A stretch of 38,594 nt of DNA from Clostridia bacterium. GTDB taxonomy: Bacteria; Bacillota; Clostridia; Christensenellales; Aristaeellaceae. Location of the stretch: the NCBI GenBank assembly GCA_017470095.1, contig JAFUFC010000012.1:1-38594 (forward strand). Direction: 5' to 3'. This document shows positions 1 through 8,557 of the stretch, piece by piece (position 1 is the stretch's first letter; every line of letters begins with the position of its first letter). The translations under genes and the position numbers were made by a program. The notes below the pieces were generated by a model. It saw only the letters and a list, made by a program, of their open reading frames with translations, was not told the origin of the DNA and made no database searches.

Positions 1-159
1 ATGGGGGTAGCCGATGCAATCGGCGCAGGGGGCCGCCCCTGCTGATGGAGAGAAGCCATGAAAGTGGCCTCTCTCCATCGAGCCCTCCGCAGGAGCCCTC
101 GGAGAGCGCAATGGATGAACGAAGTTCATATAATTGCGCCCTCCGTAAACTCCGGGTTC
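1..159. other. Structured non-coding region left of the DUF3847 gene
   Basis: I see no credible gene here. Three hairpins sit side by side: GCCGAT/ATCGGC around a GCA loop (10-24), GCAGGGG/CCCCTGC (25-42), and ATGGAGAGA/TCTCTCCAT (45-78). They are followed by an oriT-like site at 116-142. The first two hairpins resemble a pair upstream of the other mobilization operon (31591-31622), with stem bases that differ but still pair. Together this looks like the mobilization or regulatory region of an element extending beyond the left edge. Confidence 0.55.
116..142 (+). other. oriT: Candidate oriT (MOBQ / pIP501-pSK41-like nic region)
   Basis: An inverted repeat TGAAC-gaa-GTTCA (116-128) stands directly 5' of TATAATTGCGCCCT. 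From memory, the pIP501/pSK41 family of oriT sites has a GAAC..GTTC inverted repeat followed by ATAAGTGCG/CCCT, so this copy differs from the core by one base (G to T). By analogy the nick would fall between 138 and 139. It lies beside a DUF3847 gene of the kind that accompanies a MobA/MobL relaxase at 31241-31552. The relaxase for this copy would be outside the window. Confidence 0.5.
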
Positions 160-492
160 TTAGTCAGTCGATTCCCCGGCTTCGGTTCCCTCGGCCTTCG
201 CTGCCGCCATCCGCTTGGTTTCCAGCAGGTTTTCCAGGGCCTTCTTTGCATACGGCGTATTCAAGGCATAATCCAGATAACCGAATACTTCCTCGTCCGT
301 AAGCTCCGGCGCGCCAAGGGTTTCCAGAAGCTTTTCCAGATACCCGCCCCTGTTGCACAGCCGATGGGTGCGCTCGCTGCGGGTCAGTTCTTTGATCTGC
401 TTCTGCACGGCCTTTTCCTCGGCTTCAGCCTGCTGTTTCTTCTCCAGCAGCTTCTTTTGCTTCTCCAGCAGTTGATCCATCCGTTTGCTCAT
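160..492 (-). CDS. DUF3847 family mobilization-associated protein
   Basis: A small, highly charged protein of about 110 residues. The N-terminal half is a predicted coiled coil (MDQLLEKQKKLLEKKQQAEA). The C-terminal half has the pattern seen in DUF3847 proteins, which sit next to MobA/MobL relaxases in Clostridia mobile elements. I place the start at 492 rather than the longer reading at 525, because GGAGGTG lies 5-10 bases upstream of this ATG. A second DUF3847 gene, directly upstream of a relaxase, is at 31241-31552, so a relaxase probably follows this one beyond the left edge. The role is probably accessory to DNA transfer. The family assignment is fairly secure; the function is not known. 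Confidence 0.75.
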   Translation of the reverse strand: MSKRMDQLLEKQKKLLEKKQQAEAEEKAVQKQIKELTRSERTHRLCNRGGYLEKLLETLGAPELTDEEVFGYLDYALNTPYAKKALENLLETKRMAAAKAEGTEAGESTD

Positions 493-725
493 TCGTTCAC
501 CTCCTTCGCTTGAAAATCCAGGCACAGAAAAACAGCGTCACCCTGCTCTGGCGCTGTCATTCGTCCCTTCACCGTAAATATGATCGTTTTCGTTAAAAAC
601 CCAAAAAACCGATGACAAGCCTGAAAGAAAAAACACGACAAAGGCGCAAATTACCCCTTTCATTTTCAAAAAGAATGATGTATAAAGAAACGCGAACACA
701 CATTCGTATCTTTGAGGAGTACAAC
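493..725. other. Non-coding interval with dispersed repeat copy A
   Basis: This interval separates the divergent DUF3847 and DUF6076 genes. It holds a small hairpin (ACAGCG...CGCTGT, 530-555) and one copy of a roughly 61-bp repeat also found twice near 36 kb. Promoters for both genes probably lie here, but I cannot pick out convincing -35/-10 pairs. Confidence 0.5.
580..658 (+). repeat. Dispersed repeat, copy A
   Basis: The copy begins ATGATCGTTTTC, contains GACAAGCC and AAAACACGACA, and ends near TTACCCC. Copies B (35965-36051) and C (36191-36269) share these blocks in the same order. The distance from the first ATG to the end of CACGACA is 61 bp in copies A and B and 62 bp in copy C. Copy A has in-frame stops, so a conserved protein is unlikely. 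The function is unknown; the copies lie in the mobile-element parts of the window. Confidence 0.6.
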
Positions 726-1847
726 ATGGATTTGGAGAAAGAGAGCGGTATGCTCACACTGATTTTTGCCGATGATACCGTGCAATACAGGGATCGGATT
801 CTGCCCACAGGTTCCATCGCTTGCATGGCGCTGAATATCCCAGGGAAAGCCTTGGAAGAATTGCTGCCCCTGTGTCAGCGGATCGCGGCAGTCAACACCA
901 TGCTGCACACCGGCACCGCAGACAAAATCGCCATGAAAAGCGCGTGCCTGGCAGCCCATGACCTGTTGAAGCTGATAGCCCGATACGAGCCCTTTACATT
1001 CTTCAGCAATCCGAAATTGGATCAGCGGCTGGATCAGGTATTCAGCGTGGAAGCGTTCAAGAAAATCCAGGCTTATAACAGGGCTGTACAAATCGGACAG
1101 GTGGACGAAGAAGCAGGGAAGCGATTTGGTCCTACCCGAGACTTGCTTGGCCTGGCTCCTGCGCTGTCGAATTACTATGAAGCTATCACGATGCTGCAAA
1201 AGCATATCGGCCCATTTGCCGATAAGCTGGACGGAAAGGATGTGCCCCGCACGAAGGAAGCATATCTGACGCAGTTCAGCCAGTCTTTCCCGGAGAATTT
1301 CCGCATCGGAGATGGCACCGATTCCTGGATGTCCATGGCAAATGTATCCCTTCAATATACGGCGGGCGTGAACGGAAAGAACGGGCAGAAGCACATGAAA
1401 AAACAGATGCACTTCCTCACCTTCGGCGGGATGCTGCGGGCCGATTTCTTTGAGGGCCTATCCGTAGGCCACGCCCCGAAACGCTGCGCCATCTGCGGCA
1501 GGTGGTTTCTGACCACCGATGCTCGGCACACGAAATATTGCAGCGATCTTTGCCCCACTGATCCCCTGGGAAGGAAGTGCCGGGTGATCGGCAATATGCA
1601 GGGCCGGGCAGCGCGGGAATTGGCGGCGGATCATCCGCTGAACGCGCCTTATAACCGGCGCATGAACACCATCAACCAATGCCTGAGCCGAGGCACGATC
1701 AGCCGGGAATTGGCCGACGCCATGAAGAAATTGGCGAAGGATAAAAAGCAGCGGGCCAAGGCGGATCTGGCCTATGCAAAGGGAGCCTATCAGCGGGAAA
1801 TGGAACAGGACGCACTGAAGGCTGAAGCGCAAAAACTGCAGGGATAA
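726..1847 (+). CDS. DUF6076-like protein with a C-terminal zinc-finger motif
   Basis: A protein of 373 residues. The start at 726 is chosen because GAGGAG lies six bases upstream; the frame stays open to 612 but has no ribosome site there. The C-terminal third has a Cys-rich motif: CAIC, then W, then YC, then C, with a following basic stretch (about residues 250-290). This resembles the zinc-binding element of DUF6076 and CGNR-like proteins. The N-terminal part has no recognizable domain. A GGAGG-preceded TTG start for the next gene follows after 12 bases, so the two are almost certainly one transcript. A DNA-binding or regulatory role in the mobile element is possible but is inference. Confidence 0.65.
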   Translation: MDLEKESGMLTLIFADDTVQYRDRILPTGSIACMALNIPGKALEELLPLCQRIAAVNTMLHTGTADKIAMKSACLAAHDLLKLIARYEPFTFFSNPKLDQRLDQVFSVEAFKKIQAYNRAVQIGQVDEEAGKRFGPTRDLLGLAPALSNYYEAITMLQKHIGPFADKLDGKDVPRTKEAYLTQFSQSFPENFRIGDGTDSWMSMANVSLQYTAGVNGKNGQKHMKKQMHFLTFGGMLRADFFEGLSVGHAPKRCAICGRWFLTTDARHTKYCSDLCPTDPLGRKCRVIGNMQGRAARELAADHPLNAPYNRRMNTINQCLSRGTISRELADAMKKLAKDKKQRAKADLAYAKGAYQREMEQDALKAEAQKLQG

Positions 1848-1859
1848 ACGGAGGCAGCG

Positions 1860-3065
1860 TTGGAACAGATACTGAAAGATTACTCCTGGGATTTAGGCGA
1901 ATACACGCTGCGGGCGTCCCAATCAGGACGAGGCAGGCTGACGTTGTATGACGCGCGAAATGCGTATCGGCTGAACCCGGAGCCGCCTGCTTCGCCGGAA
2001 GGCAAAAAGGATCATTACATCTGCCTGGCCCAGGAGACCCACGAGCTGAAATACATCTTCTTTTATCTCCATGAGAATGAGGCATATTTCAATAAACGAA
2101 TCGAGAATTTTCTCGGTACGGAGACAAGCTGGATTCACCCGGAACGGTTCATGGATTTGAAGCTGGAATGCCGGATGGAGGTACTGCGGAGATTCCAGGA
2201 CTATGATCCCGACAGGAACGTAAGATTCCTCTCTTATATCAAATGGTATATCACCGACGTGATGCTGCGCTTCCGCATGGAAGAGGAATACTATGCTTTC
2301 GATTCTCTCCAGGAATACAAGGACGCCCGGCAGATCATGGAGTTTTATGCGTTGTGCCACGGAAATACGAAAGAAACGATCCGGCTTTTCGCTGAAAAAA
2401 ATCAATGCTCCGAGGATACGGCTGCGGCAAAGCTGGCTGCCGCTTTCCGGCAGCGCAAACGCCGAGTGCCCGTGCTGCTCAACGATGAAGGCGAAGGCTG
2501 GGAACAAGCGGATGAACTGATCCCGGATCATTGGGATTATGTCGATATTCTATGGGCAGGCACAGAGGCGAAGGCGGTTGACAAAGCGTTTGAAAGACTG
2601 TCCTACCGGGATCAGAGGCTGCTGGAGAAACGCAACGCCATCTGCATGACCTGCGGCCGGGTCAGCGATATGAAAACGAAAGTTTCCTTTGAAAAGCTGG
2701 CCGAAGATTTTGAAGGCACCGGCGCGCCTGGCGCAGAAATGGCTTACAAGCGCGCCGTGGAAAAGCTGATGCTGGAGTTGGTAAAAATGGGCCAGCTTCA
2801 TTGCGTGCGCCTCAAGCGAATCTCCATCCAGCGTGAAGGCAAAAAAATAACCGCCGCTGCCTACGCTTATCAGGTGGACAACGACGGTGCATGGGGTGAG
2901 ATTCAATTCAATCTGGAAGAAGAGACTGCTTGGGTAGAGACATTCGCTGAGAACGATCCCTGCGATACTTGGAATATAACGGATGCTGCCATTCACGCCA
3001 TTATCTCTTTTTTCAAAGACAAAAAATATCCCAAAAGGATGCTGATACCCGTTTCAAGTTTCTGA
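1860..3065 (+). CDS. Divergent sigma-70-like protein
   Basis: A protein of 401 residues starting at TTG, with GGAGG five bases upstream and only 12 bases after the preceding stop. The middle N-terminal part (about residues 105-145) reads like sigma region 2: Leu-rich helix, FQDYDP, then FLSYIKWYI. The segment around residues 245-310 (LSYRDQRLLEKR ... SFEKLAEDF ... AYKRAVEKL) looks like a region-4 helix-turn-helix split by an insertion containing CMTCG. Length and the C-terminal extension are atypical of housekeeping or ECF factors. It may be an element-specific transcription factor acting with the DUF6076 protein. Sigma relatedness is a motif-level judgement. Confidence 0.55.
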   Translation: MEQILKDYSWDLGEYTLRASQSGRGRLTLYDARNAYRLNPEPPASPEGKKDHYICLAQETHELKYIFFYLHENEAYFNKRIENFLGTETSWIHPERFMDLKLECRMEVLRRFQDYDPDRNVRFLSYIKWYITDVMLRFRMEEEYYAFDSLQEYKDARQIMEFYALCHGNTKETIRLFAEKNQCSEDTAAAKLAAAFRQRKRRVPVLLNDEGEGWEQADELIPDHWDYVDILWAGTEAKAVDKAFERLSYRDQRLLEKRNAICMTCGRVSDMKTKVSFEKLAEDFEGTGAPGAEMAYKRAVEKLMLELVKMGQLHCVRLKRISIQREGKKITAAAYAYQVDNDGAWGEIQFNLEEETAWVETFAENDPCDTWNITDAAIHAIISFFKDKKYPKRMLIPVSSF

Positions 3066-3150
3066 ATATAATGGCACAGCATACTGTAACCGTTGTATAA
3101 CTTTTATGTGCTAAAATGGGTATTGCCGTCTGAAGGGAGGTATGGTTGGG

Positions 3151-3945
3151 ATGACCATTTTCGTGATCGATGATGAAAAGGTGATCTTGGAAGGAGAAGC
3201 AGCGCTGATCCGGCAATGCGCGCCACAGGCAACGGTATTGGCTTTTTCTTCTCCGGCAGATGCGTTAGCACGTTTGAAGGTTGAAGCAGCGGACGTGGTT
3301 TTTCTGGATTTGGAAATGCCGGAGTATCATGGCATTGAACTGGCAAAACATATGAAGCACCTTTGTCCCCGGCTGAATATTATCTTTGCTACCGCCTATC
3401 AGAACTATTTTGAAGAAGCAATGAATCTGCGGGCATCGGGTTATTTGCTCAAGCCGCTCAAAACGGAACGGGTCATGGAGGAATTAGGCAATCTGCGTTA
3501 TGCCCCGGAAACACAGCATACCGGCCTGTATGTTCGCACCTTTGGCAGCTTTGAAGTATTTTATGATAAACGACCTTTGGTTTTCAAGTATCAAAAGACG
3601 AAAGAGCTTTTTGCCTATCTGATTGATCGGCGCGGTGCAGTGATCTCCCGTGATGAGCTGATTACTATTCTATGGGGAGGAAAAACTAAACGGGACAGTT
3701 ACTATAAGCAGGTGCAGAAGGATTTGAATGACACACTGAAAAGCGTGGGCATGGAATATATTCTGATCAAACAGCGAAACTCCCTGGGGTTGGCAGCAGA
3801 TCAGATACGCTGTGATTACTATAACTGGATTCGCGGAACGCCTGAAGGCATCAACGCCTATATGGGTGAATACATGCGGCAATATGATTGGGCGGAACAG
3901 ACGCATGTCAATATCGACCGCAAAGAAGGGCGGATCGGCTTATGA
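3151..3945 (+). CDS. Two-component response regulator, REC plus SARP/OmpR-type winged helix
   Basis: The receiver domain (residues 1-115) has the acidic pair D7/D8, phospho-acceptor D53 in FLDLEMP, T81 and K101. Residues 125-220 form a winged-helix output domain of the trans_reg_C/SARP kind (GSFEVFYDK, KTKELFAYL, SRDELITILW). The ATG at 3151 is preferred; AAGGGAGG ends 10 bases before it, whereas the ATG at 3142 is one base from that site. The stop overlaps the kinase start as ATGA, so the two proteins are translationally coupled. The likely target is the downstream pilus operon, whose leader carries two AACCGATG direct repeats at 11-bp spacing, the arrangement known for SARP binding sites. 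Confidence 0.85.
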   Translation: MTIFVIDDEKVILEGEAALIRQCAPQATVLAFSSPADALARLKVEAADVVFLDLEMPEYHGIELAKHMKHLCPRLNIIFATAYQNYFEEAMNLRASGYLLKPLKTERVMEELGNLRYAPETQHTGLYVRTFGSFEVFYDKRPLVFKYQKTKELFAYLIDRRGAVISRDELITILWGGKTKRDSYYKQVQKDLNDTLKSVGMEYILIKQRNSLGLAADQIRCDYYNWIRGTPEGINAYMGEYMRQYDWAEQTHVNIDRKEGRIGL

Positions 3946-5213
3946 ATCTGGTCAATGGTGTCTTGAATCTCTACTGCGCCGGTCTTGGTATTCTTTTTAT
4001 CATTTGGGGAACGGTCTTAAAGAGAGATATAAGGCGCTCTGAACCCGGAGAAATCAACCGGGTCTTGCTGATTGTTGCTACTGTGATGCTCCTGCTCAAC
4101 GGTACGGCGCTATGCTTTTTTTATCAGGATGAACGCTATGACCTTCTGTTCAGATTGTTGAACGCCCTTTCATTCGTTGCGTTCTATTCGCTTATATGGC
4201 TCTATACTTACTATATGCTGGCTGTGCTTTCTATAAGGAAGAACCGTGCCGCAAAACTGCTGCTCCTATGCAACGGCATCGCTTGCATGATCGGGCTGCT
4301 TTTGTGGAGCAGCAACTGTATTTCCCCATATTTTTATGATTTGGTGGTTCGGGAAATAACCAATCCCATTTTGTATCGGATCGCTATCATTCCTGGCGCG
4401 CTTCCGGTAATCTTTAACATCATTTCTGTGATCCGATATGTGAAAAAGACCAATAAGAAAACGGATGCCGCTTTGCTTATTTTTCTCCCGTCACTGCCGC
4501 TCATATCCTCACTGATTGGCCCGGTTATTCCAGGACTCAGCCTGCAATATCCGTTGATTATGGCCGGCCTGGTGGCAAATCATTTTTATTTTGATGAAGT
4601 CCTGGAACGGAAATTGACTCAGCGGGAGCAGGAAGTGCATGAATATCACCTGCGAGCCATATTGGAGCGAGTCAAACCGCATTATATTTATAACGTGCTC
4701 ACAAGCATCTATTATTTGTGCGAAAGCGATCCTTCAAAGGCGCAGCAAGCTGTCGGGCTGTTTTCCGATTATCTGCGGGATGCACTACGGAATATGGATC
4801 AATTGCAGCGTGTCCATTTTTTCCAGGAACTGAAGCTGGTGGAAAACTATGTAAAGCTGGAGCAAATGCGGTTCGGAGATCGGCTGACTGTCCGTTATGA
4901 CATTCAAAATAGCGATTTTTCAGTTCCCCCTTTTACCGTACAGCCACTGGTAGAAAACGCCGTCAAGCACGGAATGAAAGGATCGTCTGGCATACATATT
5001 GAAATAAAAAGCTGGATGGACAATGACAGTTTTTGCGTCATGGTGCAGGATGACGGGCCGGGCTTTGACCCTTCTCAATTCGATGCGAAAGAATCCTTCG
5101 GCCTCAAGAATATGCAAGAGCTTCTTCGCTTATGGAATGCCGGGTCTTTAACGGTTGAAAGCAAACCCGGATGCGGCGTCAAAGCTACGCTATTGTTTAC
5201 CCCCCCCGCATGA
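3942..5213 (+). CDS. Membrane sensor histidine kinase, LytS-like His_kinase plus HATPase
   Basis: A protein of 423 residues. The N-terminal ~215 residues contain six or so hydrophobic segments, forming a multi-pass sensor with little extracellular domain. The His_kinase box follows (VKPHYIYN, with H247 the likely phosphorylated residue), then an HATPase domain with the N box (QPLVENAVKHG), G1 box (DDGPGFD) and GLKN. The start at 3942 overlaps the regulator stop by four bases. It is cotranscribed with the regulator, and a terminator follows at 5275. The signal is unknown; position suggests control of pilus production. Confidence 0.88.
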   Translation: MNLVNGVLNLYCAGLGILFIIWGTVLKRDIRRSEPGEINRVLLIVATVMLLLNGTALCFFYQDERYDLLFRLLNALSFVAFYSLIWLYTYYMLAVLSIRKNRAAKLLLLCNGIACMIGLLLWSSNCISPYFYDLVVREITNPILYRIAIIPGALPVIFNIISVIRYVKKTNKKTDAALLIFLPSLPLISSLIGPVIPGLSLQYPLIMAGLVANHFYFDEVLERKLTQREQEVHEYHLRAILERVKPHYIYNVLTSIYYLCESDPSKAQQAVGLFSDYLRDALRNMDQLQRVHFFQELKLVENYVKLEQMRFGDRLTVRYDIQNSDFSVPPFTVQPLVENAVKHGMKGSSGIHIEIKSWMDNDSFCVMVQDDGPGFDPSQFDAKESFGLKNMQELLRLWNAGSLTVESKPGCGVKATLLFTPPA

Positions 5214-5274
5214 AATTTTTTCCAGTTACCAAACAAAAGTAAGAAAACAGCATATTTTCTTTTAATCATTTTCA

Positions 5275-5305
5275 GTCAGAAGCTCGCGCTTCTGACAATT
5301 TTTTT
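5275..5305 (+). terminator. Rho-independent terminator after the kinase gene
   Basis: A perfect 9-bp stem (GTCAGAAGC / GCTTCTGAC) with a TCGC loop is followed two bases later by seven T residues. It separates the two-component operon from the pilus operon, so the pilus genes should have their own promoter between 5306 and 5423. Confidence 0.9.
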
Positions 5306-5332
5306 GAAAATTTCTGATAATACAGCCATTGT

Positions 5333-5351
5333 AACCGATGGCAAACCGATG
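5333..5351 (+). promoter_or_regulatory. Direct repeats, candidate regulator binding site for the pilus operon
   Basis: AACCGATG occurs at 5333-5340 and 5344-5351, an 11-bp period that places both copies on the same helix face. SARP-type winged-helix regulators are known to bind short direct repeats at 11-bp spacing upstream of target promoters. The adjacent regulator has such an output domain. AT-rich candidate -10 sequences lie between 5365 and 5390, but none is clear-cut. Confidence 0.45.
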
Positions 5352-5422
5352 AATAACCCTCTGCTATCAGCTGCTCTGCTATCCTATATCACTGGAGAAG
5401 CGACTGAAAGCGAGGTGAGTGT

Positions 5423-7879
5423 ATGAAGAGCTTTCCACCGACCAGACGGGGGCGTCGCTGGCTTCACATGATGCTGTGCCTTATGATGATGTGCTGCCTT
5501 TTTCCTTTCCCGGCTTCGGCAGCAAACGGTGATCCCGTGCAGACGATTTCCAATCCTGCCAACACGAACATCGACGTTTTTGACTATTGGGTCTATGATG
5601 CGAAAGGAAACAGCACAATAAAAGACAATAATCGAGGAATTAATTATGATAATCACACATTATGGTTTTGGGGCAGCACAAACAACAGCCACGGCACAGA
5701 AAACAATTGGACTGGATATACTGGAGGTGTTACACAAAACCTCGTGCAGCGGCAATTGGTGGACGGATACCCTGTGCTGAATTTTGGAAGCAGAGAAAGC
5801 CTGGCCTACTTATTTAATCATGAGGATATTGATGTTGAAATCAATGGCAATACACTGCCGGCCAAGGAAACGCATACGGACGCAAGCGAGTTGTTTACCG
5901 TGGATGAGGACGGCTACTATTATTTTAATTCGGAAATTCACAAAGCCAAGCTGAATACGGAAACGGGAGATTTTGACGTAACACAGCAAAGCAACGGCAT
6001 GTTTTTCCCGTTTTCAGATGCCGAACCGGATCGATGCTTCTTTGGCGTTCATATGCAAACCGAGTTTTCTGTGCCGAATGACGGCCTGGTGCTCAACCCC
6101 AGCGGTCAATATCAGGAAATGGTTTATGAGTTCTCCGGCGATGACGATGTATGGGTCTTTATCGACGGCATTTTGATCGGCGACGTGGGCGGCATTCACT
6201 CTGCACAGGATTTGAGCATCAACTTTGCCACGGGTGAAGTGAAGGTGAAAAACCATCAATATGGTAACAATGTACATGAAACAACGATCTATGACATGGT
6301 GGTTGCAGCCATCGGGGAAGAAGCTGCCCAAGAGCAGTTCCGCTGGAAGGTGGAGGAAGATGGCAGCATCAAAACATACGCCAGCGGCACATATCACACT
6401 TTGGATTTCTTTTATCTGGAACGCGGAGCTGGCAGATCCAATATGAAGATCCGTTACAATCTGGTGAGCACCTATGACTTTACTGCGCATAAGACCCTAT
6501 ATAAGGGTGGCAGTGACGGCGAGGAAACGCTGAAGGAAAATCAATTTCAATATAAGCTAACCGGCTATGCCATTCTGGATGAAGACGGCAATGTGCTGTT
6601 GCCGGCGGTGATGCCCGTATCTGCACCAGATCAGGATGTAATTTGGATACCGGACTATGATCACGAGCCGCAAACGCTGATTGTGGGCAACGCGGTCGAT
6701 GGCAACATCAACTATGGCGATGCGCAGCTGGAGGGAGAAAGGCTGGAGCGTTACGTCGGCAAAACATTCCGCTATGTGTATGAGGAACTTATACCGGACG
6801 GCGCGATACTCAACGCAGACGGTACATATTCCCTGAACGGCATAACCTATGATACGAAGAAATTCTATTTTGAGGGAACCGTCAGTCCGGAGGGGTGGAT
6901 CAACAAAACATACTACACCGATGAAACCTTTACGCAGAAAGCCAATGTGGATTTTGTCAATTTCACGAATTATTACAACTCAACAGGCAAATCCGTTCTG
7001 GCGGCACAGAAAAGCTATCTGTCTGCGCTGGACGAGCCGCTGCCCATGGAAGTAGGACAGTTTTCCTGCAAATTAACAAACATTACGGACGCTGCCAATC
7101 CCGTGGTGATAGCGGAGGCTGTCGGCAACGATGGAAGCGGGAAATTCACCTTCCCTGAGATGATGTTTTCCCTCGCAAATGATATGACGGGAGGCGTGAC
7201 CAACAAAACTTATACCTATAGAATCGAAGAAAATCCTGGCAGTGATCCGAGCATCAGCTATACAGACCAGACTTATTATGCCCAGGTCATTTTAACGGAC
7301 GACGGGGACGGCAGCCTGATCGTGGAAACGAAGTATTATTATGACGAAGCCTGCACTGAGGAAATTCAGGAAAGCCAAGTGATATTTGTAAACACGAACA
7401 CGCAGGTTGGAAAGTTGACCGTATCCAAGCAGGTGGGTGGCAATATCGGAAGCAAGGATCAATCCTTTGCTTTTGAACTGGCAGCGCCTGATTATGCTGA
7501 TATGACCATCCAATATTCGATGGATGATGAAACTGGCGTCAGGGAAATCCAGCTTGACGCAGACGGAAAAGCAACATTCAGCCTGGCCCACGGTCAGACC
7601 ATTACATTTCACGCTTTTCACGGAAGTTACGTCATTCAGGAATCCAACGGCGCATACGCAGCATCTTACCAAATCAATAACGGAACGATTACAGCCGGGA
7701 ATCAGGCACAAGGGACTGTTGCAGGCAACGAGGAAGAAGTGGCGTTCATCAATGAACTGGAGGCATCTCCTCCTACCGGGGTGCTGGATTCCGTAACACC
7801 AGCTTGGATTGGAATAGGGACTGGCATTGCTTTGCTGACAATCGTATGGCTGGAAAGGAGAAAACGCGGATATGAATGA
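5423..7879 (+). CDS. Fibro-slime domain pilus tip/adhesin protein with sortase anchor
   Basis: A protein of 818 residues. It has a signal peptide (twin Arg/Lys N-terminus, hydrophobic core, cleavage near SAA). A large N-terminal fibro-slime/PA14-like domain follows (about residues 30-350), with the diagnostic DDDVWVFIDG, HSAQDLSINF and LDFFYLERG segments. Two to three Spy0128-like pilin modules come next (about 355-770). The C-terminus is a sorting signal: PPTGV at 783, hydrophobic helix, basic tail. It is exported, anchored by a class B sortase, and probably sits at the pilus tip as an adhesin, since large N-terminal binding domains characterize tip pilins. It is first in the operon, and the next gene overlaps its end by 8 bases. 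The ligand cannot be predicted. Confidence 0.85.
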   Translation: MKSFPPTRRGRRWLHMMLCLMMMCCLFPFPASAANGDPVQTISNPANTNIDVFDYWVYDAKGNSTIKDNNRGINYDNHTLWFWGSTNNSHGTENNWTGYTGGVTQNLVQRQLVDGYPVLNFGSRESLAYLFNHEDIDVEINGNTLPAKETHTDASELFTVDEDGYYYFNSEIHKAKLNTETGDFDVTQQSNGMFFPFSDAEPDRCFFGVHMQTEFSVPNDGLVLNPSGQYQEMVYEFSGDDDVWVFIDGILIGDVGGIHSAQDLSINFATGEVKVKNHQYGNNVHETTIYDMVVAAIGEEAAQEQFRWKVEEDGSIKTYASGTYHTLDFFYLERGAGRSNMKIRYNLVSTYDFTAHKTLYKGGSDGEETLKENQFQYKLTGYAILDEDGNVLLPAVMPVSAPDQDVIWIPDYDHEPQTLIVGNAVDGNINYGDAQLEGERLERYVGKTFRYVYEELIPDGAILNADGTYSLNGITYDTKKFYFEGTVSPEGWINKTYYTDETFTQKANVDFVNFTNYYNSTGKSVLAAQKSYLSALDEPLPMEVGQFSCKLTNITDAANPVVIAEAVGNDGSGKFTFPEMMFSLANDMTGGVTNKTYTYRIEENPGSDPSISYTDQTYYAQVILTDDGDGSLIVETKYYYDEACTEEIQESQVIFVNTNTQVGKLTVSKQVGGNIGSKDQSFAFELAAPDYADMTIQYSMDDETGVREIQLDADGKATFSLAHGQTITFHAFHGSYVIQESNGAYAASYQINNGTITAGNQAQGTVAGNEEEVAFINELEASPPTGVLDSVTPAWIGIGTGIALLTIVWLERRKRGYE

Positions 7880-8495
7880 TGGTATCAGAATGAACAAAGG
7901 CCCATCAGACGACCAAATGCCGATTGATGAGCCGGTTGAAGTTCAGGCCCCTGAGAAGGCTGTGCAAAAGCCAAGAGCACCACAGGACACGGAACAGAAG
8001 AAGAGCCGGGGCCTTGTTGTTCGGTTTCTGATCAAGCTGGCCCTGAATGCAACTCTGCTCACGGTGGTGTTTATCTTCATCATAGGGGTTCATATCCAAC
8101 GGGGCAATCGAATGTATCCCTTTCTGATGGATGGAGATTTGACGGTATTTTACAGGCTGGGCGAATATCGCGTAGGCGATGTGGTGGCTTACAGAAATCC
8201 GGATACCGGAGAGATCGCCCTTTCCCGTATCGCAGCCATGGGCGAAAACACCATTCAGGTGACGCCTGATGGGAAACTGCTGATAGATGATCAGGAGCTT
8301 GATGAAAGTGTATTCTATCCTACTTATCAGATAGAGAACAGCGCAGTAGTTTATCCCTACACTATGCGGAAAACCGGCGTGTTCGTATTGGATGACTGCC
8401 GAACCATCGGCAGTGACAGCCGCAGCTTTGGAGAATTGCGGCTGAGTGATCTGATCGGAAAAGTTGTATATGTATTCCGCAGACGGGGCATATAG
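7872..8495 (+). CDS. SipA-like degenerate signal peptidase I homologue (pilus assembly)
   Basis: A protein of 207 residues with a hydrophilic N-terminus, one membrane helix (about 52-74), and an S26 signal-peptidase fold recognizable from MYPFLMDGDL and GDVVAYRNP. The catalytic residues are absent. The Ser of the usual Ser-Met-x-Pro motif is Arg80 (GNRMYP), and the Lys of box D is Ser118 (LSRIAAMG). Streptococcal SipA of pilus islands likewise lacks the Ser/Lys dyad and works as an assembly factor rather than a peptidase. The gene overlaps the tip gene and precedes the major pilin, the right place for such a chaperone. AAAGGAG lies 11 bases before the start. Confidence 0.85.
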   Translation: MNDGIRMNKGPSDDQMPIDEPVEVQAPEKAVQKPRAPQDTEQKKSRGLVVRFLIKLALNATLLTVVFIFIIGVHIQRGNRMYPFLMDGDLTVFYRLGEYRVGDVVAYRNPDTGEIALSRIAAMGENTIQVTPDGKLLIDDQELDESVFYPTYQIENSAVVYPYTMRKTGVFVLDDCRTIGSDSRSFGELRLSDLIGKVVYVFRRRGI

Positions 8496-8557
8496 CTTCG
8501 CTGAACTCTGCCTGATTCGTAGGAAAAGAATAGATAAAACGAAAGGATGGAAGTTAC

